Shown here in pieces: positions 37,341-49,159 of a stretch of 64,000 bases of DNA; position 1 is the stretch's first letter; every line of letters begins with the position of its first letter. Source of the DNA: Ectobius pallidus (lineage: Eukaryota > Arthropoda > Insecta > Blattodea > Ectobiidae). The stretch is taken from assembly GCA_964059195.1 (NCBI GenBank), contig CAXKWD010000005.1, positions 96,981,882-97,045,881 on the forward strand, written 5' to 3'. The notes under the pieces are model-generated. The model was not told the DNA's origin. It did no database searches and saw nothing but the letters and a program-made list of their open reading frames with translations. Made by a program: the position numbers and the translations under genes.

Positions 37341-37472
37341 CTTATTAAATATCTGCCTAGTTACCAGTACATTCGTAAGAAAAAATATAGTATCGCATTC
37401 TGTAATCCAATTGCCCAGGTAAAGGAAATCGATGAACCAAAAACCCCGGTTTCTTTAGATCCAAATTAAAGA

Positions 37473-37552
37473 AGCTTATGCTTGTAGTTTATTGAATGTT
37501 TGCTCAATCAAGAGCTTATGCTTGTAGTTTATTGAATGTTTGCTCAATCAAG
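37473..37552. repeat. 40-bp perfect tandem duplication
   Basis: AGCTTATGCTTGTAGTTTAT and the next 20 bases (37473-37512) are repeated exactly at 37513-37552. The absence of differences implies a very recent slippage or template-switch event. Confidence 0.95.
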
Positions 37553-39385
37553 ATGTCGAAAGTAAAGTATTCTAAAAGTTGGTTGATTAATTGGAAGAGC
37601 ATTCTTGTTAAGTTTAATGGTGGAGTTGAAAATTACAGGGGTAATTCTAAAATTGTTGGAAATTGAGAGAAAAATGTTTGTCTAGTTTTGTAGTTCAGAG
37701 CCATGGAAATTGTAAGTAAAAATAAAATTAATGAATATATTTGTTTTATTAAAGTGAAACTTATAAAAAAACAGTTGTCTGAAATAGGTCATGTTTTCAA
37801 GTTTTGTCTTGTGACGTAACATGGAGGAAAGGGAGAACCAAGCAGTTAAGGAGAAATAAGGGTCAACCTAGAAATAGTCTGATTTTACTGAAAATGTTTG
37901 AAAACTGTATAAAAAATAGCATTTTCTGAAACTGTACAAATTCTCACTTGAAGCCCTATCATTAATTGGCTATACATACATATAAAAGTGCTTTACACCT
38001 TTAAAAGCTATAAAAAAAAAAAAACTTTAAAAAAAAAAAAAAAGAGAGAAATGGCATCGAGTCAAATGAGTAATTTGGAGTTTCCATGAATGACTTCTAG
38101 TTTAGATAGAGAGGAAAGTACAACTTTTAGGGCTCTTCTTCACCAAGATGTATAAAATTTCTCGTTATCGTGGATAATAAAAACTACGATTAATCCATTA
38201 TCTCAAATAGTAAACCTTTCGGGTTTCATCACATTGTTTGTCACCATGATTTTTGTGACCCTTAAATTGCCACGTTGCCATAGCAACATGAAAGTTTCCC
38301 CCTCATGTCTCCAGCTAGTTCTACAAATGGTCACTAGATTTCTCCTGTTTTGAGGGTGTGGCATATAGCAAATAATTTTGTTTTCCCCTTGAATCTTGTG
38401 CAAAAATTGTCCTCATAGATGTCCAAGTAGGACATAAGTTCCTTTATCCATTAGGGTGTTTTATTCTGTGTTCTGTTTCATACTCCTCGTCACTGTGATC
38501 ATCTCTCATGTTGATCAGATGTTCCAATCACCTACACACCATCTTGATGTCGCAGTTAGCTTGGTATATTCTATTTTACTGGCAGATTTTTGAGCAATTT
38601 TTTTTTTAACCTTGCATTGAATGACTGATATACGGAACGATGTGCACACTCTGCATAGGGTTTATTGATGTTAGTGAAAAATAAGAGAAAATTAACATTT
38701 CAGTCTCATTTACACATTAAATAAATTCATCATCTGCAGACTCAATTTAAACCTCTAAAAACAGCTTCAAAAGATACAATTTTTAAATCAATCCATATAG
38801 ACCTTTACAATCTCTCCCACATAGCCTAATAGAACAGTCATTATACTTGAGGTTGACTTCTTACAACGGGAGATACTTGCTGCCAATAAGTGAACACTGA
38901 TTTTTTTTTAAAACCAGTTGTTTCCCATTCACTCCTTACAAATGAGGGGTTGCCTCTCATCCTCGCCACATCAACCCTACAGTTAATGACCGCTCCGAGT
39001 GGCTACTAGCACGAATTTTAGTATTTTAAGAATGTTTGTTTATGGCATTAGTTCGTTACACATGTGACTCGCAGTTTTGAAATAAATTCTTTTGTGGTGT
39101 AAGTTCACAGGCAGTTATAGCAAACAATGTCTCCCCCTTAACTTTTTGTACTCACCTCTGTATTAATTATATTGAAAGTTGCAACCACTGGGCCAAGGGA
39201 ACTATTGTGTGTTCCATACTTTTTTAGCAATCTAGTTCTTTTCATGCAAGACTCAAGTGGTATCCAAAGATTTAAATATTAATCTTCAGAGACATCTAAT
39301 CCATAGTCAGGAAGACTGAGAAATTGAAGATTTAGCCCAATTCAGACCAAACCCGACAATTTCAAGTCACTTTTAAACACACCCA
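37553..39385. other. Unassigned AT-rich DNA
   Basis: No gene recognised. Long A-runs lie near 38012-38044. GACCGCTCCGAGTGGC at 38987 is tRNA A-box-like but alone. Confidence 0.4.
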
Positions 39386-39732
39386 CGTATTATTCACAAC
39401 AAATTGGTCTTGGTTATTTTTTTAATTTTTACATAAGTTTTGTACAATTCACATTGGTTGGTTGTCCTGAAACTGTAGCATGATCGTACATTATCTTTAT
39501 AAACTATTCTTTTGTATACATGAGGTTACACTTAGGAAAAGCTAAGCCATGCTAGGACAAGGCGTAAACCACGTAACATTTCATTTATCAGTATCTACAT
39601 TAGCAAAGTATTCGAATCTCTCTGCAGTGAAATGAAATTATCCACTGCTGAAATTTTCAGCATCACTTTATGTACTAACAGCATTACAAAATTAATTTCT
39701 GGCAAATTCCTATCACTGCAGAGTGATTGTTA
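39386..39732. repeat. Duplicated segment, copy 2 (no insertion)
   Basis: This is the paralogue of 34449-34638 plus 35781-35968, including the uninterrupted junction GGCGTAAACCACGTAACATT. It lies about 0.7 kb downstream of the cyclophilin stop codon and may overlap that gene's 3' flank. Confidence 0.88.
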
Positions 39733-39794
39733 TGTATGTACACCAACAACGAAAGTTGGGAGAGGGAAAAATTAAAGAAATATTTGCTTAAATG

Positions 39795-40408
39795 TTTATT
39801 TCATAACTGATTTTTGAAATATGAAAAATTGAACAAAAAAATGCTTAGAAAATTAAACTCCCATTCACAAAGCAATACTTTCACTTCAGAGGAATGCCAT
39901 GTAAATTAATCACTGCTTCCTATATTAGTTTGTGCACGCACGTTTTAACAAACTTCCACCTGCAGGATTGGTTATTTATAAAGTTTATGACAAAAAACAC
40001 ATTAACTACAGGTTAAAAATGAAGGAATTCCTCAACAAATATGGACTAATATGAAATAGAATTCCTAATGATTGACACATTGAGATTATCATTACTGACA
40101 TCTGAAACATTGGGTCCATAATAGTATAAACTACCTATTATGCAGTAATAGCTAGGAGAAATTCTATTGATTCTTAAGGTTATGCAACTTTGTTTTACAG
40201 CTATTAAGTTCTTTGGCATGCCACCACCTAAACAGAAAATTAACTAGTTTTGGAATGATGGTTTAAACACTGCCTCCCCTATTCATGTGTGTCAAAATCA
40301 AATTACTGCAGTTGTGTACTTTACAATTTTAATAGTTGCAAATTAGCTTATTCAAAATAGGAATTTCATGTTAATGCTGCAGGCAATTGGAAAGGAAAAC
40401 ATTAAATC
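39795..40408 (-). other. Probable 3' untranslated region of cyclophilin
   Basis: This is AT-rich sequence after the stop codon on the minus strand. An AATAAA-type signal on the minus strand (TTTATT on plus) lies at 39795-39800. The actual polyadenylation site cannot be fixed without transcripts. Confidence 0.4.
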
Positions 40409-40483
40409 TTAGTTTAGTTGACCACAATCCACAACGTTAATCTTCTTGCTCGTCTTGCCACTCTGTGAACCCAAGGACTCCAG
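40409..40483 (-). CDS. Cyp1: Cyclophilin exon 4 and stop
   Basis: It follows TTTGCAG and reads [15 protein letters not shown], then VVDCGQLN and TAA. The VxDCGQL ending is the usual cyclophilin A C-terminus; one extra Asn precedes the stop. Confidence 0.96.
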   Translation of the reverse strand: MESLGSQSGKTSKKINVVDCGQLN

Positions 40484-43261
40484 CTGCAAATAAAAAATAA
40501 TATATATATATATATATCAAGTATACTTTCATATAGGCCTACTGGTCACAATAAAAGTCTAGTAGTAGTCTATTTGCAAAAAATCAATTTTGAAGTAACA
40601 AACTGAAAGATATAAATTGAATCACCTGTAGATAAAAAATGAACACTGCTGTCAATATTCATATTGTGCTCTTTTATATAACTTGCTTAAAATATTCAAG
40701 AGTTTTAGGAATCAAACCTAATTAAGTATTCATAATGCTCAATATAGAAATAACATTAGTTACGAGTGGCAATTAAAAGTAGGCGTGCATCTGCACTTAT
40801 ATATTCATGAATTTTATAATAGACTAATAGGTACAGCAACAGCAGATTAAGGAAATTAACTGGTTAATTACCTTATTTAAACAAAATCTAAATACAATGA
40901 AAACTGCTAATATCTAAATACCTTTTTCACTACATCCATCCCCTCTACAACAGATCCAAAAACAACATGCCTGTTGTCAAGCCAACTTGTTTTTGCTGTG
41001 GTGACAAAAAACTGGCTTCCATTGGTATTAGGGCCAGCATTGGCCATTGACAGAATTCCTGTAATAAAAAATTAATAGCATGAAATAAAAATATACCTAA
41101 AAGTGCAGGTGCTAAATTTATGAAGCTTCTTGTAAAGCTTCATAATGACCAACAATTAATAAAATGCATAATTACACAACTAATGTGCAAGGTTAAGAAA
41201 CAATCATATACTGGTATATGCATTTCCACCCTCTTAACAGCTCCCCTTCCCCCAGTAGTGAAATTAGGGAACCCATGAAATTAAACCCCAAAACCCTGTA
41301 ATTTGCCAGAATGGCATGGACAGTTATTTTAGCATAAAGGTATATATTTTTACCTGGCCCAGTATGCTTCAGTTGGAAGTTTTCATCTTCAAACTTAGCT
41401 CCATAGATAGACTTTCCACCAGTGCCATTATGGTTTGTGAAGTCACCACCTTGGCACATGAAGTTTGGAATCACACGATGGAAGGTGCTACCCTTGTAAC
41501 CAAACCCTTTCTCGCCTGTACAAAGGGCACGGAAATTTTCAGCCGTTTTTGGCACAACGTCATTTCTGAGCTGGAAACAAGAAACAATAATGGGTATAAT
41601 TTGCACACTTTATCTTGAGCTTCACACTCCATAATGCTGAAAACTGTCCATATAAAGAAGGCCTCGCTCGAAAAAATGAAGATCGCGACCCGTCCCCAGT
41701 ATTGCCCTACCCAAAAACTTCCCGTTGAGGCATTCTTGAGCTACCGTCAATTTTTTTTATTTGTTTACATCATATTATTCTGAAAATGACAGAATAAATC
41801 CAGGGATATTAGAAGAACAGTACTGGTGTTGTGGAAATGGTCGATATAAGTGACAATGAAGTTAAAAATAAAGATTCTTTAAACCAAGAAGTATCGGAAA
41901 TCAGCGAAATAATGAACCAAATAAATGAAATGGAAGGAAAAGCAATTTAATGTCTTTCAAGCTGAATCTGTCGGAGAAAAGAACAAGTCAAGTTTTATTA
42001 TTTCGTTGTATGAATTGGGTTGTATTAATTACCTACAAACTTTTGCGAAAGGCATTTAGTTACCGTAAATTACATCAATTCAGGCATGTGAAAGTGCGTA
42101 TTCAAGTAGGCCTACATGTACAATGCTACGACTTTTAAACGATTTTCTATATTCTGAAGACCGGGAGAGAAATTGTCTAAATAGGCCTAAATATATTATT
42201 TTATTCATTTCTCCAGCTATATATTCTACTATAATATCTGAATCAATATAAAATCTTTAGTTTGGTATCGAGAGTTGGAAGTGCTACAGATTGCAGTTAG
42301 TTCCATTGTGACCCAGCATAAAACTACACACATTATATTTTCTGGTAATTGGCAACCCTTCAGAAACAACGTCAATTTCAACTCACCGCCTTCTGCAATA
42401 GTCAATCTCTTATACTGCATGCAATATCAGCTCCCCTCACCCCCGCATTTTTTTGGCTCAAGATAAAGTGAGCATAATAATCGAACTTCAGAATAAAAAA
42501 GGCCTATGTCTGAATCATGCCTATGAATAAATGTCTAGTAAAATACCACATTTTTAATATATTTTAAGTGTTTATACTCTCACAATTAATTTGTAAATCG
42601 TAGTTCTACGACCTAATTTTATGAAGCAAGATACGCCCATGCCCCCTCGTGTATAAAAAACGTGATAGCCTAGCTGGAATTTGTCGCCAGTTCTAGTAAT
42701 AGGGATATGGGTTTTAAAATTGTGAAAATAGGCTAACAAGGCATAAATAACTGATAATCTACTTATGATGCCTAAACACGTATGTAGTAAGTCAAAGCTT
42801 TAAGGAGCACCATTTTGGAAAAGTGCCGCTAAGAGACGCTCATTTCGAGAATATTTGTTAACACTTATAAAATCTTCGAAATTTGTATTAAACTCAATTT
42901 CTACAGTTTAGGAGTCTTATAATTATAAAATATCTCCTTTTTTTCGTCGATCATGATACACTTTACTAAAACCGGCTGGTCACCGTTCAAACATGCAACC
43001 ATCACAATGGAGTGTCATTGCCATCTCACTATTTTTAATCGAAATCTATGAAAGTAAAAGCCATAATACACATACCTCCATCACAATTCTTCCGACGGGT
43101 TGGCCGTCAGCAGCCATATCAAAAAACACTCTTGGGTGACCCATTTTTGATGCAAAATTACGAAGAACAGCTAAGCTAAAACCAGACTGCAGTGCTTGCA
43201 CGATGCCGATTCTCTGAAAAGAACACGATTGGCGGTAAAGACCTAACGTTGCGTGAGCCAT
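40409..43261 (-). CDS. Cyp1: Cyclophilin A-type peptidyl-prolyl cis-trans isomerase (four exons)
   Basis: The enzyme catalyses cis-trans rotation of X-Pro bonds and binds cyclosporin. The spliced CDS is 43261-43076, 41570-41354, 41058-40922 and 40483-40409, all GT-AG and in frame, giving 204 residues. From Met40 the protein is 165 residues, exactly the cytosolic cyclophilin A length. All active-site residues are present (CypA numbering): R55 in [16 protein letters not shown]60, M61, Q63, F113, W121, L122 and H126. Residues 1-39 are rich in Arg, Ser, Gln and Leu with no acidic residue, like the N-terminal extension of fly Cyp1, and could target mitochondria. Initiation at Met1 or Met40 would give two locations; this is inference. 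No disruption is visible, so the gene is probably functional. Confidence 0.97.
40922..41058 (-). CDS. Cyp1: Cyclophilin exon 3
   Basis: It follows TATTACAG, completes the split Gly codon and continues [20 protein letters not shown]. It then reads [11 protein letters not shown], which holds the cyclosporin-binding Trp and active-site His. It ends VKK before GTATTTAG. Intron 3 (40484-40921) is 438 bp and carries a (TA)n run and a TAGGCCTA. Confidence 0.97.
41354..41570 (-). CDS. Cyp1: Cyclophilin exon 2
   Basis: It follows TTTCCAG and starts [13 protein letters not shown]. It holds [15 protein letters not shown] with the catalytic Arg and the hydrophobic pocket, and ends with the first base of a Gly codon before GTAAAAA. 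Intron 2 (41059-41353) is 295 bp. Confidence 0.97.
43076..43261 (-). CDS. Cyp1: Cyclophilin exon 1 (62 codons)
   Basis: It encodes the presequence-like extension and, from the second Met (codon 40), the cyclophilin start [20 protein letters not shown]. The exon ends ATG GAG before GTATGTG (phase 0). Intron 1 (41571-43075) is 1505 bp. Confidence 0.93.
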
Positions 43262-44520
43262 TTCAGCAGCAAGTGAAATGAACTCACAAGAGCTTTAAAT
43301 AAATTGTATGAATTGGAACAAATTAAATCAGTTAATTTTTGTAAATATAATATTTGCTTTTATAAATCTCGTTATTATTATTATCTCCAATATCACGTCG
43401 TTTATTATATTAAATGGACGAACTATTTTCTTTTGCGGAAATGAAGCACAGTCCGTGGAGTCACTTTTGTGAACCAAATTAAATTTTATATTTTGAGGGT
43501 GATTTTGAGAAAGAAAAATACTTGGTTTTGTGACACGTACAATTTTTAAAAAAACAATAGTTTATCACGATTATAAATTATAATAGATTAGAAACTGAAG
43601 TTAGTTTGACTTCTTAATAGGAAGAGAGCATGCGCGAATCGTTACTGTAACCATCGTAGTCAAGAGAGAAATTTATTATTTACATAAATATACTAGTAAT
43701 AATGATGGACATTTCTTTCAATGTTCATTATAAAATTATAAATTAGCTGTCGTATTAATTAAATGTATGATATGGCATACGATATCAGCACATATTGTCT
43801 TTTCGCGTTGTGATTTTATCGTGAAAGTAAGTGTTAGTGTGTATCTACTACTTGCAAGTTTGATCTGAATGGTGCCACGAAAACTATTGAAAGGGAATGT
43901 TTTCATTGCATTATAAACAGAAATCTAGCATCGGTCGGAAGAATTAGTTTCTTCTAAGTAAGTAAAATGTTTGCATTTTCAGAACATGTTGGTAGTAATT
44001 TGTGATTATCATTATGAACTCAGTGTGAAATGTAGGATATTTAGATTTAAGTGCTAGGATATAGGTTGGTTTTCAGCTAGGCATTAGGCCTATTATAAGT
44101 TGTCTGGTCCGAAATTACTAATCAAATGCAAGTTACTAGTTCAAAGGGGTAATGCTAAGTTAGGGGGTAGATAGGCAATTACGTATAGTCCACACAGAGT
44201 TTATTATGAAAGGTTTATCCGGTCATACATTAGAACTATAAGGGTTAGCTATTTTGATTTTGTTTAGTCTATAATAAAATATGCTTACTTTTTGGGGGAA
44301 ACTCCGGTAAAGTTAGAGATGTCCTAGAGAACTTTGTAGACCACTTCTATACTTAATCTGAGGATGTAGGCTAATATTCTTTAGAATCTGTAAAAATCAT
44401 ATAGGCTATTAGGCTATGTCTTATGTCTAGGTCTATTATGAACGATTCTCGAGAATTCTTCCAAAAGTGTGTACAATACAAGTAAAATATGTCAAAACAC
44501 TTTCCTAACCTAAAACATCT
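43262..44520 (-). promoter_or_regulatory. Upstream region of cyclophilin
   Basis: This is the 5' flank of the cyclophilin start codon. No TATA box or CpG-dense block is obvious. The context around Met1 (CTGAAATGG on the minus strand, A at -3, G at +4) is good for initiation. A promoter must lie here, but its position is not visible. A TAGGCCTA lies at 44085. Confidence 0.35.
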
Positions 44521-44521
44521 T

Positions 44522-44690
44522 AATATTATAGGAGAAAAATTCCTCCGGCACTGGGACTTGAACCCAGGACTTGAACCAAGTCCCAGTGGCGGAGGAATTT
44601 TTCTCCTATAATATTCTCATGGTGTCCAACAGAAAAAATAATCTGTGGTTCATGAATGCTTATATATCTCTCTAAAACATCTATTATGCT
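44522..44690. mobile_element. SINE family B fragment forming a hairpin
   Basis: 44522-44559 and 44578-44615 are inverted copies of the head/tail junction (GGAGAAAAATTCCTCCGG) with one mismatch. The right side continues into the body ATAATCTGTGGTTCATGAA. It is a truncated version of the inverted dimers at 26606 and 54466. Confidence 0.8.
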
Positions 44691-45594
44691 TTAAGATGCC
44701 ATTATGAAAAGTTACTTTTGGTAGGCCTACATGAGGTGGACAAGTTATCAGGCAATGGCGGTGGAAAAATCTCATGATGAGAAAGGAGGGCAGATCACCA
44801 ATTTGCATTAGTTAGCGAGCTGGCTCATTTCTCGCCCATTTCACACAAATATCAACATGGTGCTGTTAGCACCACCAGCAGGAGACGGTGATAACCTTAC
44901 TTTAATGTCAGAAGCAGCTTATCAAGCCTAACAGCTGTGACGTATTTCCCACTACCTCCTCTGTACAAAATTTCTGTGATGCAATGACAGTAAACCTGGC
45001 TAAGCCATGGCTGTTGAATTGTATAATCTTGGAATATAAGTTAATACTGTCTGTCTCTCACTGCTGTATCCTACTACAGTCTTCTGTCGCATGAGTGTAC
45101 CATCATAGTCAAAACAGTAATATTTTTGGGAAAACAGAAGAATCCACTGCACCCTTGCTCCCCACTCCTACTAACTAACAGGACCCGCCTAGCGGTTTGA
45201 TTTGAACTACCGTACTAGGAATGCCATCTAGAAGGCAGAATGTGAAACGAAGTAACTTAATTGAATAATTTATTTCTCCTTTCGGCAAGCTGACACTTTG
45301 CGACCCACCCGGCTCCCCTTTCCATCGGCCGCTTCCCCTCACCGCCTACCGCGCATCTTCCGCGCGCAGCTATGGCACATGCCAAGCCCGCATCTTGCTC
45401 AAATAATTGCAATTACCATTATAAAAAACAAAATAAAATTTCACGAATTATAGAAAATGTCGAACAATTAAAAAAATACCCTTGTACCAAATATCACATT
45501 TCACGGTCTTTAAACACCGATTTGATAATATAAAAAATCGAAATTTACATAATATTTCCCAATTTTTAAAAACGCCGTGTTATGATATAAAACA
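44691..45594. other. Unassigned DNA
   Basis: No gene recognised. 45301-45360 is unusually C-rich for this window. A TAGGCCTA lies at 44722. Confidence 0.4.
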
Positions 45595-46150
45595 TGGCTC
45601 AATCGATGCAGAAAAATTCCCTTGCACCAACAGTACTCTTTTCGTAACAAACAAAACATTTCAAAATTTGAAAAAGCGATTCTTGCGTTAACACTCGCGA
45701 ATGCATGAAGTCACCCTTAGTACCTATATATACATGAAATCTTTCTTCACTGCTCAACTGTCATTAGCAGCGTAGTGGGTTCAGACTCCTAGCTAAAACG
45801 CTAGAGGTTCCGATAGATAGGTAGGGTGAAGAGGAGGAGAGAGGAAAGAGACGGGAAAGAAAGAGAAGAAGAGAATAAAGGAGAAATAAATTATTTTTCT
45901 CCTCACCCAAAACCCCTACTTTCCACGCGGGTAGTGGTGGGGGACTCGGGTGGGTCGCAATGTGTCATTTTCCCCTCCTTTCTTCTCTTCTTGTCTTCTT
46001 TTTCCTCCTCCTACCTCCCTTTCTCTCACCTTTTCACCCTTCCTACCTATTTGGGACCTGTTCTTAACCGTAAATTTTACGCATTGACTGGTATATGAAC
46101 CTGGGACCATTAGCACCATAGCTAGCAGCCTTAACCACTAGGCTATGCCA
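45595..46150. repeat. Dispersed repeat, copy 1 (related to 55139-55560)
   Basis: It aligns with 55139-55560: CTTGCACCAACAGTACTCTT, GCGATTCTTGCGTTAA, CTTCACTGCTCAAC, GATAGATAGGTAGGGTGA and GTGGGGGACTCG. It contains a polypurine tract (45829-45892) and a matching polypyrimidine tract (45970-46040). At 46095-46150 the minus strand has a tRNA-like head (GGCATAGCCTAGTGGTTAAG). Confidence 0.7.
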
Positions 46151-46256
46151 TGAGCGATAGCTGAGCAGTTAAGGGAAAATTCATCTATTTGAGTTTAGAG
46201 AGCTTTAATACAAGAGAAATTGCTGTTTTGGTGCAAAAGACGTTTATTATAATTGT

Positions 46257-46486
46257 TGGTTGGTGTATGGTTATTTAACGATGGGGATCTACTCGTACTG
46301 CAGCTTACGCCTGTGTGCCAGAATTTTGTCCCGCAGGAGTTCTTAAACATGGCAGTAAATCTACTGACATGGGCCTGTTACATTTATGCACATAGCCTAT
46401 AAATGCCATCGTCCTGGGCCGAGATCAAACCCGCAACCTTGGGCATAGAAAGCCAGTGCGATACTAACTGCGCCACTCAGGCCGAC
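46257..46486 (-). mobile_element. tRNA-derived SINE (family C) with 14-bp target duplication
   Basis: TTTATTATAATTGT (46243-46256) and TTTATTATGATTGT (46487-46500) flank the element. On the minus strand it reads GGCCTGAGTGGCGCAGTTAG (A box), GGTTGCGGGTTTGATCTCGG (B box), then GATGGCATTTATAGG, GTCAGTAGATTTACTG and TCCTGCGGGACAAAATTCTG, a body common in insect SINEs, and ends CGTTAAATAACCATAC. Confidence 0.9.
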
Positions 46487-46500
46487 TTTATTATGATTGT

Positions 46501-47014
46501 GAATTGTTAGTTTGGCTCTGAAAAGAGCCATTTTGGTGCAAGGGTGATTGTACTTTAAATACAATCAGGCCTAATAGCACATAGCAGGCCTACAGTATAA
46601 CATGCAGTACAGAGGGGTAAGATTGCAGCTGTCGTTAAATTTACTAATCAGCCATTTCATAAAATATGGAAATTTTTCCCTCAAAGAGAGAAGTTATAAA
46701 ATTATTGTAATTTGGTGGTCAAAAATAAGTTTAAAACCTCAAATTCTCTGAATTTTAAGGACTTAGGTGTATCTGAAGTGGTTTCATGTGTAAAATCTGT
46801 CAATATACTTATTTAGGCTATTGCGTTGAGTTACTTTTTTTTTTTTTTGCCATTTTTAGCATGATTTTAACACTCTTTAATACCAGGTAGTCAAGAGTAA
46901 TTAGCTATGTCCATTTTCATTTCAGAAAATATACATCTTAAGGTAGCCTACTATTTGGTATAAGATTAACTTCAAAAACTATGTGTTAGGCCTACTAAGT
47001 AAAATAACAAACAA
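46501..47014. other. Unassigned DNA
   Basis: No gene recognised; a T-run lies at 46837-46849 and a TAGGCCTA at 46987. Confidence 0.4.
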
Positions 47015-47562
47015 GGGAATTCTTGTCCCACCCGTAACAGTGATAGTTTTGTTAAATTACTATTGATGAGTTAAATAAATGTTCTGACAACCTGGAAACA
47101 GTTTATAATTTGTATTCAATCCCTCATACCTTCATTAATAACAACATTAAGACCCTAACAGTAATAGAACAGAAAATGAGCTTTTGTTTTGCATCGTTAA
47201 AATCAGTGTCCAAATTTATGTCTCACCCATAACAGACTTTGAAAAACTAATTTAAAATAGCCTATTTAAAATAAATTTTAAATAATGCTTTGCATGTAGA
47301 ATGAAGGAGAAGCCATAGTAGATTTTAAAGAATGTGCAAAACCAATTCTAGTTTATTATTTATGATATGTAATAAACAAAAATAGTTTTTATAATTTGCT
47401 AGAATGTCCCACCCGTAATTATGAAATGGTTGTAATAGGCCTATATCGCTTCTAAGTTAATTCCGGGTCTTGGAGCACTCACACAACTTTCTGTCCATCG
47501 TTCATTAAAATTACCATTTTCTCACATCTTAATCTGGCTACCCCATGCTTATATGGGCCATT
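47015..47562. repeat. Iterated GTCCCACCCGTAAC motif region, probable DNA-transposon derivative
   Basis: GGGAATTCTTGTCCCACCCGTAAC or its close variants occur at 47025, 47220 (as GTCTCACCCATAAC) and 47405. Spacings are 195 and 185 bp, all in one orientation. GGGCCATTCTCTG lies at 47550. It resembles the terminus pattern of the transposon at 60334 and the array at 48378, but the boundaries are not defined. Confidence 0.45.
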
Positions 47563-47984
47563 CTCTGAAAAAGGTCTAAATTGATGTCCTTGACTGGTTA
47601 AAAATGGAAAGCGTAAGTTATGTAAAATTAATGCTTTTTATATAAATCTATATCTATTAAAGGTTGCCAGCTGTGAGCGTCGTTGCAACAATTGCCAGAT
47701 TTCAAGCAAAAATCACATTGCTCAGTTCATCTTTCTTTTTTACAGTATAAGTGTGTTTAAATTCAGCAGTAGGCTAAGTGTTAAGTTTCAAATAATAGTT
47801 TAGTGTTAAGTTTCTAATCATAGGTCCATAACCTACTCCCAAAATAAAATCTCTTTTTTAACAGTTGGATCATAAATTGATTTTATTCAGTCGAAGTTCT
47901 ATCAACTTTAAAAATGTTTGACATCATACATCAGATTTTGAAGACCATTTGTGATACCAAGACTTAATACTTAACCCTAAACAC

Positions 47985-48096
47985 CCAGTCCTGAACCCAG
48001 GAAAGGGGTTTTTCACTACTGAAAAGTAGGAATCGAACCTGGACCGCCAGGGCAGAAGGCAGGTGCGTTCCCTACCCACCCATAGTGGCGGGCTTA
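47985..48096 (-). mobile_element. tRNA-derived SINE fragment, probable
   Basis: On the minus strand GGTGGGTAGGGAACGCACC is followed by GGTCCAGGTTCGATTCCTAC, a good B box. The fragment is short. Confidence 0.45.
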
Positions 48097-48377
48097 CGCT
48101 AAAATAACGAAATAATCTGGAGTTTAGCTCAGAGATTGATTAAAAAAATCGATAGAGGAATGTTTGGTTTATTGGTTTACTAGCAGGTGTTCTCGGCTTC
48201 GCCCACGATAATTAATTCAAAAACTAAAAATTAGGAGCATATTAATTAAAGCATTATATTTATTACCACTTACATGCGATTCATTCATAAACTAAATAAT
48301 TAATCATTATTTAACGAAACAGCTAAAAATCAGGCTTTGGAGTGCATTCCACAATTAGAAAATTGCACCTCATAAAA

Positions 48378-48792
48378 GGGCAATTCCATGGTCACGGACT
48401 AACATTCACACATAAAAGTCACACACCAGACATTACACCAACATAAATTAAACACAGAAGAAATTGACATATATGCAGATCAACACATAAAGAACTAAAG
48501 TAGCCTATTTACAAATAATCTTACAGTTCTCTTAACATTTATATGCACAGATATTTTTAACTTTACATCACCTTGTCACGGACTAACTTATTTTGGACAT
48601 AGGTTACATTTGTTGGAACAAAAAAGAAAATTTCTGTGATTTGATATAGGCCTACATTAGGAACATGTGTTTTATTTGTTTTCAAGTATATAGGTATATA
48701 GCAGCTTATGATATGGTTCTTTAAAATATGATCAACAGATTAATAGTAATACTTGCTGTCACGGACTAACATCAAAGTTGTCACGGACTAAC
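48378..48792. repeat. Iterated GTCACGGACTAAC motif array
   Basis: The exact 13-mer GTCACGGACTAAC starts at 48391, 48575, 48758 and 48780. The first three are 184 and 183 bp apart and all have the same orientation. The first is preceded by GGGCAATTCCATG, matching the GGGGTCATTCCATG terminus of the transposon at 60334. No coding region is present. Confidence 0.7.
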
Positions 48793-49159
48793 TTCTGGAT
48801 ATAAATCATAAAATCACATTTACGACATAACAAAGAGGTGGAAAGCTTAATACATGATTTGAAACTTTTGTCTAATAATCTCAAACTCGTTTTCATTGAT
48901 TCGAAGTATGTTAGTTCATGTTGAAGACGTGGGTTTGGGCTCTTCAGTCACTGCATGGAAGATGCTTTTGTAAGGCAAGTAGCAGGGTTGTTATGAAAAA
49001 GCCGGCCTGGTTTTAACCGGTTTTATCCACCTGAAAAAATACAGGCATTTTATCCGGCTAAAATCAAATTGAATAAAAATAATTGAAGTTCCTTTCATGT
49101 TTTTATTTCCAAACATCACAAATTTACAAGTTACAAGCTCAGAACCTGTAGTAGGCCTA

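Noticed and set aside
41316..41618. Plus-strand 100-codon frame
   Set aside because: It is antisense to cyclophilin exon 2 and explained by that exon.
48378..48792. CRISPR-like array (regular 13-mer spacing)
   Set aside because: The repeat is too short, the 170-bp intervals are too long, there are only four copies, and the context is eukaryotic.
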